Below, in pieces: positions 1 through 6,612 of a DNA stretch of 64,000 nt; the first letter of the stretch is position 1; the number at the start of each line of letters is the position of its first letter. Both the position numbers and the translations under genes were made by a program. Source of the stretch: Deltaproteobacteria bacterium (GTDB taxonomy: Bacteria; Desulfobacterota; Deferrimicrobia; Deferrimicrobiales; Deferrimicrobiaceae); NCBI GenBank assembly GCA_021815305.1, contig JAKAHC010000002.1:1-64000 (forward strand), written 5' to 3'. The notes beneath the pieces are model-generated. The model had not been told where the DNA came from. It made no database searches and was given only the letters and a program-made list of their open reading frames with translations.

Positions 1-33
1 AGGTCCCAGGTTCAAATCCTGGCCCCGCTACCA
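1..33 (+). tRNA. tRNA 3' end (partial, isotype unknown)
   Basis: The window opens inside a tRNA gene. A 5-bp T-stem (6-10 with 18-22) encloses the loop TTCAAAT (11-17). The 3' acceptor strand CCCCGCT (23-29), discriminator A (30) and an encoded CCA (31-33) follow. The anticodon lies outside the window, so the isotype cannot be read; the missing 5' acceptor strand should read AGCGGGG. A tyrosine-integrase remnant starts directly downstream, as is usual when a tRNA 3' end served as an attachment site. Confidence 0.9.
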
Positions 34-44
34 AACAAATCAAA

Positions 45-74
45 GGGTTACGGGCAATTCCCGTAGCCCTTTTT
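45..74 (+). terminator. Rho-independent terminator after the tRNA
   Basis: A 10-bp stem (45-54 with 60-69, one G-T pair) closes a 5-nt loop and is followed by five T residues. It lies 11 bp after the tRNA CCA and should end the tRNA transcript. Its right side overlaps the 3' end of the integrase remnant on the other strand. Confidence 0.8.
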
Positions 75-83
75 CTTTGGATT

Positions 84-140
84 GCCGTAATTCTGCCGTA
101 AAACACTCTGACGGAATCGCCGGCGTCTCCGTTTCCCATC
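84..140. repeat. Direct repeat 1, left copy (integrase 3' end)
   Basis: These 57 bp match 1278-1334 at 54 of 57 positions. They encode the C-terminal tail of the integrase (WETETPAIPxECFTAE). Together with repeat 2 (356-421 / 1342-1407) this shows that two integrase copies flank the toxin-antitoxin genes. Confidence 0.9.
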
Positions 141-355
141 TCGCCTCCCGCAAGCCCGCCAGAAAGCGCCCTCCGTCCTTGCGCATCCGGTTCCGGATGT
201 ACTTCCCGTAATGCCGGTAGAGCATCTCCGTGCTCGTATGGCCCAGCATCCGGGCGACCCAGAGCGGGTCCTCGCCCGCGGAGAGCATCAGCGACGCAAA
301 CGTGTGGCGCGTCTGGTACATCGTGCGCCTTCTTAAGCCGCACTTGTCGAGCGTT

Positions 356-421
356 GGATACCAGGTGCGCTTTCGCAGGTTGTTCACGTCCAGCGGGGCC
401 CCCTTGGGGCCGGTGAAGACG
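356..421. repeat. Direct repeat 2, left copy (integrase core)
   Basis: These 66 bp match 1342-1407 with a few substitutions and encode the conserved stretch PKGAPLDVNNLRKRTWYPT. In this copy 215 bp separate repeats 1 and 2; in the right-hand copy only 7 bp do. The right copy has therefore lost about 208 bp that carried the catalytic R, H and Y boxes. Confidence 0.9.
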
Positions 422-493
422 GAACTTCTCGATTTACCGAAATTCCTTGTGGGCAGGGTTGGTGGAGGCGGATGTTTCATTGCCGGAAAGTCA

Positions 494-522
494 TTGCACC
501 ATATCTGAATTTCGGATAATAT
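494..522 (+). promoter_or_regulatory. Putative promoter of the toxin-antitoxin pair
   Basis: TTGCAC (494-499) and TAATAT (517-522) are spaced by 17 bp; GATAAT (515-520) is an alternative -10 at shorter spacing. The site is AT-rich compared with its surroundings and lies 30 bp before the antitoxin start, after the end of the integrase fragment. Confidence 0.5.
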
Positions 523-551
523 GAATTACGGCATAGCGTATATGGGGGTGC

Positions 552-806
552 ATGATGAAGGAGAACGTCGTGGTTTCCGGGCGAGGGCAGATCACGCTTC
601 CGGCTTCCATGCGCAGGCGCCTCGGGATCAAATCGGGCGGTGTCCTGGTTGCGGAGGAACGGAAAGGCGAACTGGTTCTTCGTCGGGCAGCCGTGGTGGA
701 GTTGGACACCTACACGGATGAAGAAATCGCCCGATGGAACAAGGAAGATCGACTTTCCCCGGATGAGAGGTCCAGGATCATGAGGAAGGTTGGCCGGAAA
801 CGTTGA
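552..806 (+). CDS. AbrB/SpoVT-type antitoxin
   Basis: An 84-aa protein with an N-terminal swapped-hairpin AbrB domain: VVVSGRGQITLPASMRRRLGIKSGG (about residues 6-30) has the typical 'GQITLP...R..LGI..G' pattern. The C-terminal 35 residues (TYTDEEIARWNKEDRLSPDE) are acidic and would wrap the toxin. Family knowledge: such proteins neutralise a PIN toxin and repress their own promoter by binding as dimers. A G-rich ribosome site (GGGGGTG) precedes two adjacent ATGs (552 and 555); either could be used. The stop overlaps the toxin start (TTGA), so the two are translationally coupled. Both lie between integrase remnants. Confidence 0.85.
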   Translation: MMKENVVVSGRGQITLPASMRRRLGIKSGGVLVAEERKGELVLRRAAVVELDTYTDEEIARWNKEDRLSPDERSRIMRKVGRKR

Positions 807-1204
807 CCCGCCTTTTCCTGGATTCGAATGTCCTTTTCACGGCGGCTCATAATCCTGAAGGGAAAGCTTCCCTTGTGATCGAATTGGCTGGTACGGGATC
901 CTGGGAAGTTGTGACCAGCGCATATTGCGTTTCCGAGGCGCGCATGAACCTCGAACGGAAGTACCCGTCGTCCCTTAATCGCTTGGAGGCGTTGTTGCGG
1001 ACAGTCCGACGCGTTCCGGATGTTGCCGCGGATCGATGCGAATTGCCTCTTCCGGAGAAGGATCGGCCGATCATTGCCGCGGCCCAACGGTGCAACGCCA
1101 CCCATCTGCTTACCGGAGATCGGCGTCATTTCGGTGCGTACATGAACAGGCCGAAGGAGACGATGGGGATTGTCATACAGACCGTCGCGGACTTCCTGTC
1201 TTAA
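803..1204 (+). CDS. PIN-domain toxin (VapC-like ribonuclease)
   Basis: A 133-aa PIN-domain protein. The acidic metal-binding residues of the fold are all present: D7 (FLDSN), E45 (SEARMNLE), D87 (EKDRPI) and D106 (TGDRRHF). Family knowledge: these toxins are Mg-dependent endoribonucleases that cut tRNA or rRNA when the antitoxin is degraded. The start is TTG at 803, overlapping the antitoxin stop by 4 nt (TTGA), which favours this start over later ones. The length is normal, so the pair looks intact although the flanking integrase genes are ruined. The exact RNA target cannot be inferred. Confidence 0.85.
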   Translation: MTRLFLDSNVLFTAAHNPEGKASLVIELAGTGSWEVVTSAYCVSEARMNLERKYPSSLNRLEALLRTVRRVPDVAADRCELPLPEKDRPIIAAAQRCNATHLLTGDRRHFGAYMNRPKETMGIVIQTVADFLS

Positions 1205-1244
1205 ATGCCGGGAATCCATTTGGCGTCGACAGCATGTTCTGAAC

Positions 1245-1274
1245 AAAAAGGCCGGGCTTTGGGATTGCCCGGCC
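1245..1274 (-). terminator. Terminator of the right-hand integrase remnant
   Basis: GGCCGGGC (1250-1257) pairs perfectly with GCCCGGCC (1267-1274). On the minus strand the stem is followed by five T residues (AAAAA at 1245-1249 on the plus strand). It suits the minus-strand integrase remnant; on the plus strand it may also end the toxin transcript, without a T-run. Confidence 0.65.
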
Positions 1275-1277
1275 GTT

Positions 1278-1334
1278 GCCGTTATTCTGCCGTAAAACAC
1301 TCGGCCGGAATCGCCGGCGTCTCCGTTTCCCATC
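1278..1334. repeat. Direct repeat 1, right copy
   Basis: Matches 84-140 at 54 of 57 positions. Together with the left copy it brackets the toxin-antitoxin pair. Confidence 0.9.
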
Positions 1335-1702
1335 CCGCGTGGGATACCAGGTGCGCTTTCGCAGGTTGTTTACATCGAGCGGGGCACCCTTGGGGCTGGT
1401 GAAGACGTAGGCGGCGCCGGGAGGGGAGAGCGCCCGATGCCTCTTCAGCACCTCCAGAAGTGGCGGCGGGATGTCGATGTCGCGATCCTCGACGTCGCGG
1501 ACCGCGATGCGGGACATCGGCATCTTCCCGAAGTGCGGGATGGCGTACAGGTCCATGATGGACCGATAGTCCCGCCAGGTGGACAGGGCGAGTTTCTTCC
1601 TGATCTTTTCCCTGCCTCGGGTAGTTTCGATGCGTTCGCCTGTGCCCCCCTCGACGTGTTGCAGGACACGAAAATGAATCGCAATGATTGCTTCGGGTTA
1701 TT
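1282..1702 (-). pseudogene. Tyrosine recombinase (phage integrase), second decayed copy
   Basis: Open reading on the minus strand from a stop near 1703 gives TRGREKIRKKLALSTWRDY and MDLYAIPHFGKMPMSRI (core-binding domain), then the catalytic-domain start up to RTWYPT. At about 1335-1341 an internal deletion of about 208 bp (relative to the copy at 40-480) removes the R-H-H-Y catalytic boxes and shifts the frame; the C-terminal tail WETETPAIPAECFTAE survives in another frame. No good start codon is seen, so the 5' end is also lost. The two copies are complementary in damage: the left lacks its N-terminus, the right its active site. This suggests that one element inserted twice, or was duplicated, and then decayed. 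Confidence 0.8.
1342..1407. repeat. Direct repeat 2, right copy
   Basis: Matches 356-421 over 66 bp. It lies only 7 bp from repeat 1 here, which marks the internal deletion in this integrase copy. Confidence 0.9.
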
Positions 1703-1740
1703 GTTAAGATGTTGGCAAGATTGAAACCGGGGGGTGTCTC

Positions 1741-2556
1741 GTGGGCATTCTTCAAGGCAGGAAGGGCCTGATCCTCGGCGTCGCGAACGAGAAATCCATC
1801 GCATGGGGCGTGGCCAGGGCCTGTCATCGCGAGGGGGCCGAGCTTGGGTTCAACTATCTCGGCGAGGCGCTGAAGAAACGGGTTCATCCCCTGGCGGAGT
1901 CGATCGGATCGAGCTTCATCGAACCGCTCGATGTCGGCGACGACGCCCAGATCGACGATTTTTTCGCCAAGGCCGAGGCCCGGTGGGGGCGACTCGACTT
2001 CGTCGTGCACTCCATCGCCTTTGCAAACAGGGAATCGCTGAGTGGCCATTTCCTGGATACATCGCGCGCCGACTTCCATCTCGCGCTGGATATTTCCGCG
2101 TACTCCTTCATCGCATGCGCCCGGCGGGCGGCCCGATTGATGGGGCCGGGAGGGGCCATGGTGACGATGAGTTTTCTCGGGGCGGTGCGCGCCGTGCCGA
2201 ACTACAACGTGATGGGCGTTGCGAAGGCCGCACTGGAAGCGGCGACCCGTTACCTTGCCTATGACCTCGGGCCGGAAGGGATCCGGGTCAACGCCGTCTC
2301 GGCAGGGCCGATCCGTACGCTGGCCGCTTCCGGCGTGGGCGATTTCCGCAAGTTGATGGAGAAGAGCGCCCGTGGCGCCCTGCTCCGGCGGAACGTGACG
2401 CAGGACGAGGTGGGGAATGCCGCCGCGTACCTCCTTTCGGACTGGGCTTCCGGCGTGACCGGCGAAGTGCACTACGTCGATGCGGGGTTCAACATCGGCG
2501 GCGGCGACCCGGGCGTCGATCCGGCCGCAAGGGATTCCTCGTCCCCTCCGTCCTGA
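1741..2556 (+). CDS. fabI: Enoyl-[acyl-carrier-protein] reductase (NADH), FabI type
   Basis: A 271-aa short-chain dehydrogenase of the FabI class, the last reductive step of each fatty acid elongation cycle. The N-terminus has the FabI-specific nucleotide loop [13 protein letters not shown] instead of the usual TGxxxGxG. The catalytic pair is Y155 and K162 in YNVMGVAK (Y-x6-K spacing, diagnostic of enoyl reductases). The C-terminus has [12 protein letters not shown], then a 15-residue Ser/Pro tail. The start is GTG at 1741 after GGGGGGTG. The gene stands alone and begins just after the integrase scar, so the scar's right edge is within about 40 bp of its start. Confidence 0.93.
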   Translation: MGILQGRKGLILGVANEKSIAWGVARACHREGAELGFNYLGEALKKRVHPLAESIGSSFIEPLDVGDDAQIDDFFAKAEARWGRLDFVVHSIAFANRESLSGHFLDTSRADFHLALDISAYSFIACARRAARLMGPGGAMVTMSFLGAVRAVPNYNVMGVAKAALEAATRYLAYDLGPEGIRVNAVSAGPIRTLAASGVGDFRKLMEKSARGALLRRNVTQDEVGNAAAYLLSDWASGVTGEVHYVDAGFNIGGGDPGVDPAARDSSSPPS

Positions 2557-2623
2557 GCGTTCGGCGGGGGACGGCAAGCGGATCCCCGAGCGGAAACGCA
2601 CGTCGAACGTGAAGAAGAACGTC

Positions 2624-2667
2624 AAGATGTCGAGAAGATGTCGAGAAGATGTCGAGAAGATGTCGAG
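2624..2667. repeat. Four tandem 11-bp repeats upstream of a promoter
   Basis: AAGATGTCGAG occurs four times without gaps (2624-2634, 2635-2645, 2646-2656, 2657-2667), then a partial fifth unit. Eleven bp is about one helical turn, so the four units present the same DNA face. The array ends 4 bp before a TTGACA -35 element, the position expected for an activator. Direct repeats with an 11-bp period are typical of OmpR/PhoB-family response regulators; the identity of any binder is inference. Confidence 0.8.
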
Positions 2668-2671
2668 AAGA

Positions 2672-2700
2672 TTGACAGGGCGATGCGTTTGCCCTATGAT
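2672..2700 (+). promoter_or_regulatory. Near-consensus sigma-70 promoter
   Basis: TTGACA (2672-2677, perfect) and TATGAT (2695-2700, 5 of 6) are separated by exactly 17 bp. The transcript would start near 2707 and carry a leader of about 135 nt with two possible hairpins: GTTAC/GTAAC near 2728-2745, and GCCACCGG/CCGGTGGC near 2796-2826, just before the ribosome site of the small gene at 2844. The four 11-bp repeats lie directly upstream. Confidence 0.8.
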
Positions 2701-2843
2701 AAAAAAATTCCGACAGCACGCAGGGTGTTACGGGCGACTGTAACCCCTCTTTCAAAAATACAAACCCCAAACATACACGGATCCAACCGAAGCCACCGGG
2801 CTTCCAAATTCCTGTTACCGGTGGCCGGGGAAGGAGGCAACAG

Positions 2844-3107
2844 ATGAAAAACATCGGCTCGCTGATTCACCGTGCGCTTTTCACCGTGCTGTTCCTCGCC
2901 GCGGCGACGGCTGCAATGGTGGGGTATGACCAGTTCATGGCGACCCAACCCGTAGGAAATCTCGAACTGCACACATGGATACCCAAGCCCCAGATCGTTC
3001 ACCTGATGCGCTACCATGGAACCGACGGACTGAAAATCACGCAGGACGAGGTCTTTATCTGGCGCAACAACCAGTGGATTCCGGTGATGAGACGCGGTCG
3101 GGTCTGA
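2844..3107 (+). CDS. Small secreted or membrane-anchored protein of unknown function
   Basis: An 87-aa protein that I do not recognise. Residues 10-28 (ALFTVLFLAAATAAMVGYD) form one hydrophobic segment after a short basic N-terminus: an uncleaved signal anchor or signal peptide. The rest (LELHTWIPKPQIVHLMRYHGTDGLKI) is polar, ends in basic residues (MRRGRV) and would lie in the periplasm. GAAGGAGGC is a strong ribosome site 6 nt before the ATG. The gene has its own near-consensus promoter with upstream repeats, a long leader and a strong terminator, so it is a monocistronic unit that may be highly or conditionally expressed. Confidence 0.75.
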   Translation: MKNIGSLIHRALFTVLFLAAATAAMVGYDQFMATQPVGNLELHTWIPKPQIVHLMRYHGTDGLKITQDEVFIWRNNQWIPVMRRGRV

Positions 3108-3139
3108 CGCGGTCCCCTTCCGTCCCTGCGGTATTTCGG

Positions 3140-3178
3140 CCCGCAGACCCGCTCCGGCAGCGGGTTTGCGGGTTTTTT
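3140..3178 (+). terminator. Strong rho-independent terminator
   Basis: CCCGCAGACCCGCT pairs with AGCGGGTTTGCGGG (one mismatch) around a short CCGGC loop, followed by six T residues. It ends the transcript of the small gene at 2844-3107. Confidence 0.9.
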
Positions 3179-3251
3179 CCCCCTTTCCGCATCTGCAATA
3201 CCGCTGCGGATCCCGGTGAGAAACGCGGGCCGGCATGACGCGACGGCCCGG

Positions 3252-3449
3252 ATGGTGACAATCCGTACCGGGGGTGGAATCCCCTCCGTGGACGACTTCT
3301 CCCATGCGGGACCGCTCCCCGGATACTTTCCCGGCGGCGTCCGCTGCGCGGCCGAGCTGCGAGAGAACCCGGCTGGCGTCGATGTCGGCCCGCTCTCCCC
3401 GGAAGAGATGGAGAACATGCGTGCGCTCGGCCGTGCCGTGCACGGGTAG
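3252..3449 (+). CDS. Hypothetical small protein
   Basis: A 65-codon frame (MVTIRTGGGIPSVDDF... to ALGRAVHG) with the strong third-position GC of its neighbours, so it is probably translated, but no family is recognised and no good ribosome site precedes the ATG. An in-frame GTG at 3216 is an alternative start. It ends 13 bp before the deacetylase-like gene and would be co-transcribed with it. The C-terminal LSPEEMENMRALGRA looks helical. It could also be a chance frame. Confidence 0.4.
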   Translation: MVTIRTGGGIPSVDDFSHAGPLPGYFPGGVRCAAELRENPAGVDVGPLSPEEMENMRALGRAVHG

Positions 3450-3462
3450 CGCCGGCCGGTCG

Positions 3463-4335
3463 ATGACCCGATACGCCACCGGCATCTTCTATCATCCGTC
3501 ATTTTCCCGGCGCAGTTACCTGACGGCCGGAGCGCGCCTGGCCGATTTCCCCATGGCGCTGGACGGGATCCTGCGCAGCGACCGGGTTCACCTGTATGAA
3601 CCGGGACCGGTTTCGCGGGAACTGCTGCTGAAGGTCCATACCCCGGGCCTGCTCGAGAAGGTGAAGGGGGATCCCCTTTGCGCCACCGCATGGCATTCGG
3701 CGGGCGGCGTGGTGATGGCGGGAGAAAAGGTTGCGGAAGGGGAGATCGCCAACGCCTTCGCCTTCATCGGCGCGGGCGGCCACCATTCGGGGCGGGACTT
3801 CTTCGGCGGGTACTGCTGCTTCAACGACGTCGCGCTTTGCATCGTCAACCTGCGGGAGAAGTTCGGATACCGCCGATTCGCGATCCTGGACACCGACGCC
3901 CACCATGGTGACGGCACCCGGGATCTGTTCCTCTCCGACCCGGACATTCTCCATGTCTGTTTCTGCGGCCTGGATTATGAGTCGCCGGACGGAACGAAGG
4001 TGGATGTGGCCCACCCTGCGATTCGGGGAACCGGGAACGGGCGGACGATCAACGACGTCCATTTCGATCGCGTGAGGAAGGAGTTTCCCCACCGGGTGCG
4101 AAATTTCCGGCCCGATCTCGTTTTCTGGTACTTCGGATTCGACACACACAGGGGCGACTACGGCGACATCGGCCTCACCGGGCCGTTCTACTGGGACATC
4201 GCATGCCTGGTGCGCGATCTCGCGGCGGAGGTCTGCGACGGAAAGCTGGAGGTGGTCCTGGGCGGCGGATCCGAAACGCGACTGGCGACGTACCTGATCC
4301 CGCCGGTCATCGAACGGCTGGCGGGGCTCTCATGA
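3463..4335 (+). CDS. Histone-deacetylase-family amidohydrolase
   Basis: A 290-aa protein of the arginase/deacetylase fold, class II HDAC-like. Motifs in order: GAGGHHSGRDFFGGYCCFND (tandem His near residues 107-108), DTDAHHGDGTRDLF (Zn ligands D145 and H147), and YFGFDTHRGDYGDIGLT (third Zn ligand near D228 and downstream loop). Bacterial members deacylate small molecules (acetoin-utilisation AcuC type, acetylpolyamines) or lysines; the substrate cannot be read here. The length is slightly under the usual 310-350 aa. The start is ATG 3463; upstream in-frame codons would run back through the preceding small ORF in another frame and look non-coding. Confidence 0.85.
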   Translation: MTRYATGIFYHPSFSRRSYLTAGARLADFPMALDGILRSDRVHLYEPGPVSRELLLKVHTPGLLEKVKGDPLCATAWHSAGGVVMAGEKVAEGEIANAFAFIGAGGHHSGRDFFGGYCCFNDVALCIVNLREKFGYRRFAILDTDAHHGDGTRDLFLSDPDILHVCFCGLDYESPDGTKVDVAHPAIRGTGNGRTINDVHFDRVRKEFPHRVRNFRPDLVFWYFGFDTHRGDYGDIGLTGPFYWDIACLVRDLAAEVCDGKLEVVLGGGSETRLATYLIPPVIERLAGLS

Positions 4336-4518
4336 ATCCGTTCTTCCGTTCCCAAAGGGTCTTCGGGCCGTCGAGGGGCAGGCTTCGCCGTGCGGAAGCG
4401 GGATTGGGGAGGGTGCGATATGGCATCCGGAGCCTGCCGCGATGGGCGAAGGTGCGAGAGTCCGGAGCGGATGCCGCGCGTCGAATGCTGCCTGCGGATC
4501 TCCCCGGGGGGCGGGGAA

Positions 4519-6111
4519 TCACCTGCCGCGAAATCCCCGGGATCCCCCGCCGAAACCGCGTTCCCCGCCTCCGAAGGATCCCCGGGGACCCCCGCCGAAT
4601 CCTTGGTTTTCCCCCCCGCCGGAGTTTCGGAAACCGCCGTAACCGCGGTTCCCGCCACTGTAAGAGCCCCGAAAGCCGCCGCGGTAGACATTGCTTCCGC
4701 CACGGGCAAACCCCCGGGAAATGCCGGCGGGCTGCGACATCGGAGCGCGCGCTACGTAGGAGCCCCTTGGAACGCCGCGGGTTCCGGAGCCTGCGGAGAT
4801 CCTGCCGCCGCCCCCGGAGAAGGGGCGCGTGCCCCCTCCGCGCCCGATCGAAGGAACGCCGTTCCCGTAGTTGCCGGATCGGGCCCGGCCGACCCCGCCG
4901 TTGCCTTCCCGGAAAAAGGACGGCCGGCCGACGGCCCGGTTTGCGCCCCGCATCCGGGTTCCTCCCCAATCCACGAGCCTGCCTTCTGCGCCCCGGAACA
5001 TGACCGTGCCTCGTTCGACCGGCCGGTTCCAGCGCGCAAGGGACGTGTCATTCCGTGAGGAAAAGCGCGAACGGGACTCGATCTGCCCCGGTCTTTCGGG
5101 CACCCAGCGGACGAATCCCCCCCTGCCGAAGAAGCGCACGTTTCCGGGGAAGAATCGGGCACGGTGGCCGAAGAACGCGGACCTGCCGAAGACGAAATCG
5201 AAGGATACGAAAGAGTGGAAGGGGCACCATACCCACCCGTACACGGGCGACGACCACCACCACCCGGTGTGATATGGCCACCAACCCCAGGGTTCGTAGG
5301 CCACCCACGTCCATCCGTACGGAGAGATCCAGACCCACCGCCCGTAATAATACGGCTCCCAGTCCTGGTCCACGTACGGCCGCCAGGCGTAGCCGTACTC
5401 CGGCGTCGGGACCCAATCGCCGTATTGCTGGAGCTCGCCTGCCACCTCGGGAGGGACCCCCGCCTCCTGCTCAGGCTCCGTCAAGGCCACCTGCGGGGCC
5501 TCCGCCGGCGCCGTGTAATCCGTACGGTTGACGAGGATCCGGTTCCCAATGGACGCCTCCTCGCCTTCGTGCACGGCGGTGGGAGAGCCTTCTCCGCCGG
5601 CCACGGCGCCTTCGCCCGAACGCACGACGAATCTCGTGGTCCCGCGATCGATGGACAGCGAATATCGGCCCGGCATATCCACCTGGACCTCGCGGTTTCC
5701 GGGGACCTTGACCCGGACGGGGGCGAAATCCGCCTTGGGCAGGGAGAGGTCCGCCCGGCCGTTCCGAAGCCGGTAAGAGACCTCCTTTTCCCCCAGTTGG
5801 CGGATATCCACCTCGGTTCCTCCCCGCAGGTGCAGGATCTGGTTCCCGCGGAACTGGACCTCTGCCTCGGAACCCTGCGGGACGCTCACCCGCGATCGCT
5901 CCACCAGCGGGTAGTTCGTCGCGGCCTCCTCCCAGTTTCCGGAGTCGCCGGACCGGACCCAGGCGGTGCCGTTGTCGATCTTGAGGCGCGCCACCGCCGT
6001 AGAGGGAATTCCGCCTTCTCCCGTTCCCGAATCGGCCGCCGGAACGGGAACCGCCAGGAAGGAAAGAGCGGCAACAAAAAACCCGATCGCAATGCAATGT
6101 TTCGCATTCAT
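4519..6111 (-). CDS. FecR/DUF6600-type secreted protein with Gly/Arg-rich tail
   Basis: A 530-aa exported protein. A signal peptide (CIAIGFFVAALSFLAVPVPAA) is followed by a FecR-like beta domain (about residues 40-190: WVRSGDSGNWEEAATNYPL, then LRNGRADLSLP). Next comes a Trp/Tyr-rich DUF6600-like block (YGDWVPTPEYGYAWRP to WGWWPYHTGWWW, about residues 235-320). The last 200 residues are low-complexity Gly/Arg/Ser/Phe (for example SFGGGERGFGGGSRGFRGR). I chose ATG 6111, preceded by GGGGAGGGGG, over an in-frame start at 6162. The family is common in Gram-negative bacteria; its role in the envelope is not established. The tail resembles a disordered RGG-type region and may be adhesive or phase-separating (inference). 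Confidence 0.8.
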   Translation of the reverse strand: MNAKHCIAIGFFVAALSFLAVPVPAADSGTGEGGIPSTAVARLKIDNGTAWVRSGDSGNWEEAATNYPLVERSRVSVPQGSEAEVQFRGNQILHLRGGTEVDIRQLGEKEVSYRLRNGRADLSLPKADFAPVRVKVPGNREVQVDMPGRYSLSIDRGTTRFVVRSGEGAVAGGEGSPTAVHEGEEASIGNRILVNRTDYTAPAEAPQVALTEPEQEAGVPPEVAGELQQYGDWVPTPEYGYAWRPYVDQDWEPYYYGRWVWISPYGWTWVAYEPWGWWPYHTGWWWSSPVYGWVWCPFHSFVSFDFVFGRSAFFGHRARFFPGNVRFFGRGGFVRWVPERPGQIESRSRFSSRNDTSLARWNRPVERGTVMFRGAEGRLVDWGGTRMRGANRAVGRPSFFREGNGGVGRARSGNYGNGVPSIGRGGGTRPFSGGGGRISAGSGTRGVPRGSYVARAPMSQPAGISRGFARGGSNVYRGGFRGSYSGGNRGYGGFRNSGGGENQGFGGGPRGSFGGGERGFGGGSRGFRGR

Positions 6112-6407
6112 GGCATCCCCCTCCCCGCAGTTGGGGACGTGGGTTGGAATCGTCGGCGCCACAGGAGATTAGACGACTTTCCTCCGCGGGGAAATTCATA
6201 TTCCGCGCATACGCATTGCTTGCTCCTGGAAGATGAAACCCGATTCCGGGAGGATGGTTTCCGCTATCGGACGGCCTTTCGGACGGCCAAACGGATCGAT
6301 CCTGCCGGTGCCGCGCGCGGCAAGGTGGACAAACGCCTGTTTGCACCGCTCCCGGAGAGTCGCCGGTTTCCGGCGGCTTTCCCCCCCCGGGCCGCCGGTC
6401 TTTCGTC
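6112..6407. other. Intergenic region without a recognisable gene
   Basis: Divergent spacer between the FecR-type gene and the liv operon. Long frames here on either strand are shadows. A GC-rich inverted repeat (CCGGCGGC 6370-6377 with GCCGCCGG 6391-6398) sits just before the liv promoter, and a short direct repeat (ATCGGACGGCC / TTTCGGACGGCC) lies near 6266-6290. No RNA gene is seen. Confidence 0.6.
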
Positions 6408-6437
6408 TTGACACATCGTCCCTTTCCTCCCTATCTT
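6408..6437 (+). promoter_or_regulatory. Putative promoter of the liv operon
   Basis: TTGACA (6408-6413, perfect) and TATCTT (6432-6437, 4 of 6) with an 18-bp spacer. A leader of about 170 nt would precede livK, room for regulation, but no known riboswitch was recognised in it. Confidence 0.55.
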
Positions 6438-6612
6438 GAATCCGATCCCCCTCTTGCGAATCCCGAGGGACCCTCGGCCGGTGGGGGCCGAATTCGGAAT
6501 TCCCGGCGTTCCGCCCGAGGAGCGGTGAAGCGCTCATCGAGCGGGACGTTCGTTGCATGTTCGTCGCGTATGGAATCAACGGCACGTCACCGGAACAAAG
6601 GAGGGATTCGGC

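Larger units (their letters stand above)
40..480 (-). pseudogene. Tyrosine recombinase (phage integrase), C-terminal fragment
   Basis: The 146-codon frame holds only the C-terminal part of a tyrosine recombinase catalytic domain. Visible are the box II arginine in YQTRHTFAS (R58), the LGH histidine (H81) and the nucleophile tyrosine in YRHYGKY (Y91). The N-terminal DNA-binding and core-binding domains and the first catalytic arginine are missing: homology starts at VFTGPKGAPLD (residue 21), and the 20 residues before it look unrelated. Integrases of this type are about 350-400 aa. The gene points towards the tRNA, as in elements integrated at tRNA 3' ends. A second, differently damaged copy lies at 1282-1702. 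It cannot be functional as it stands. Confidence 0.85.

Noticed and set aside
1250-1274. att core repeat within the hairpin near the second integrase copy
   Set aside because: It shares no sequence with the tRNA 3' end at 1-33; it is better explained as a terminator.
2557-2743. Short frame across the 11-bp repeats
   Set aside because: The repeat unit is not a multiple of three, so the protein text would be an accident of the repeats; a regulatory role fits better.
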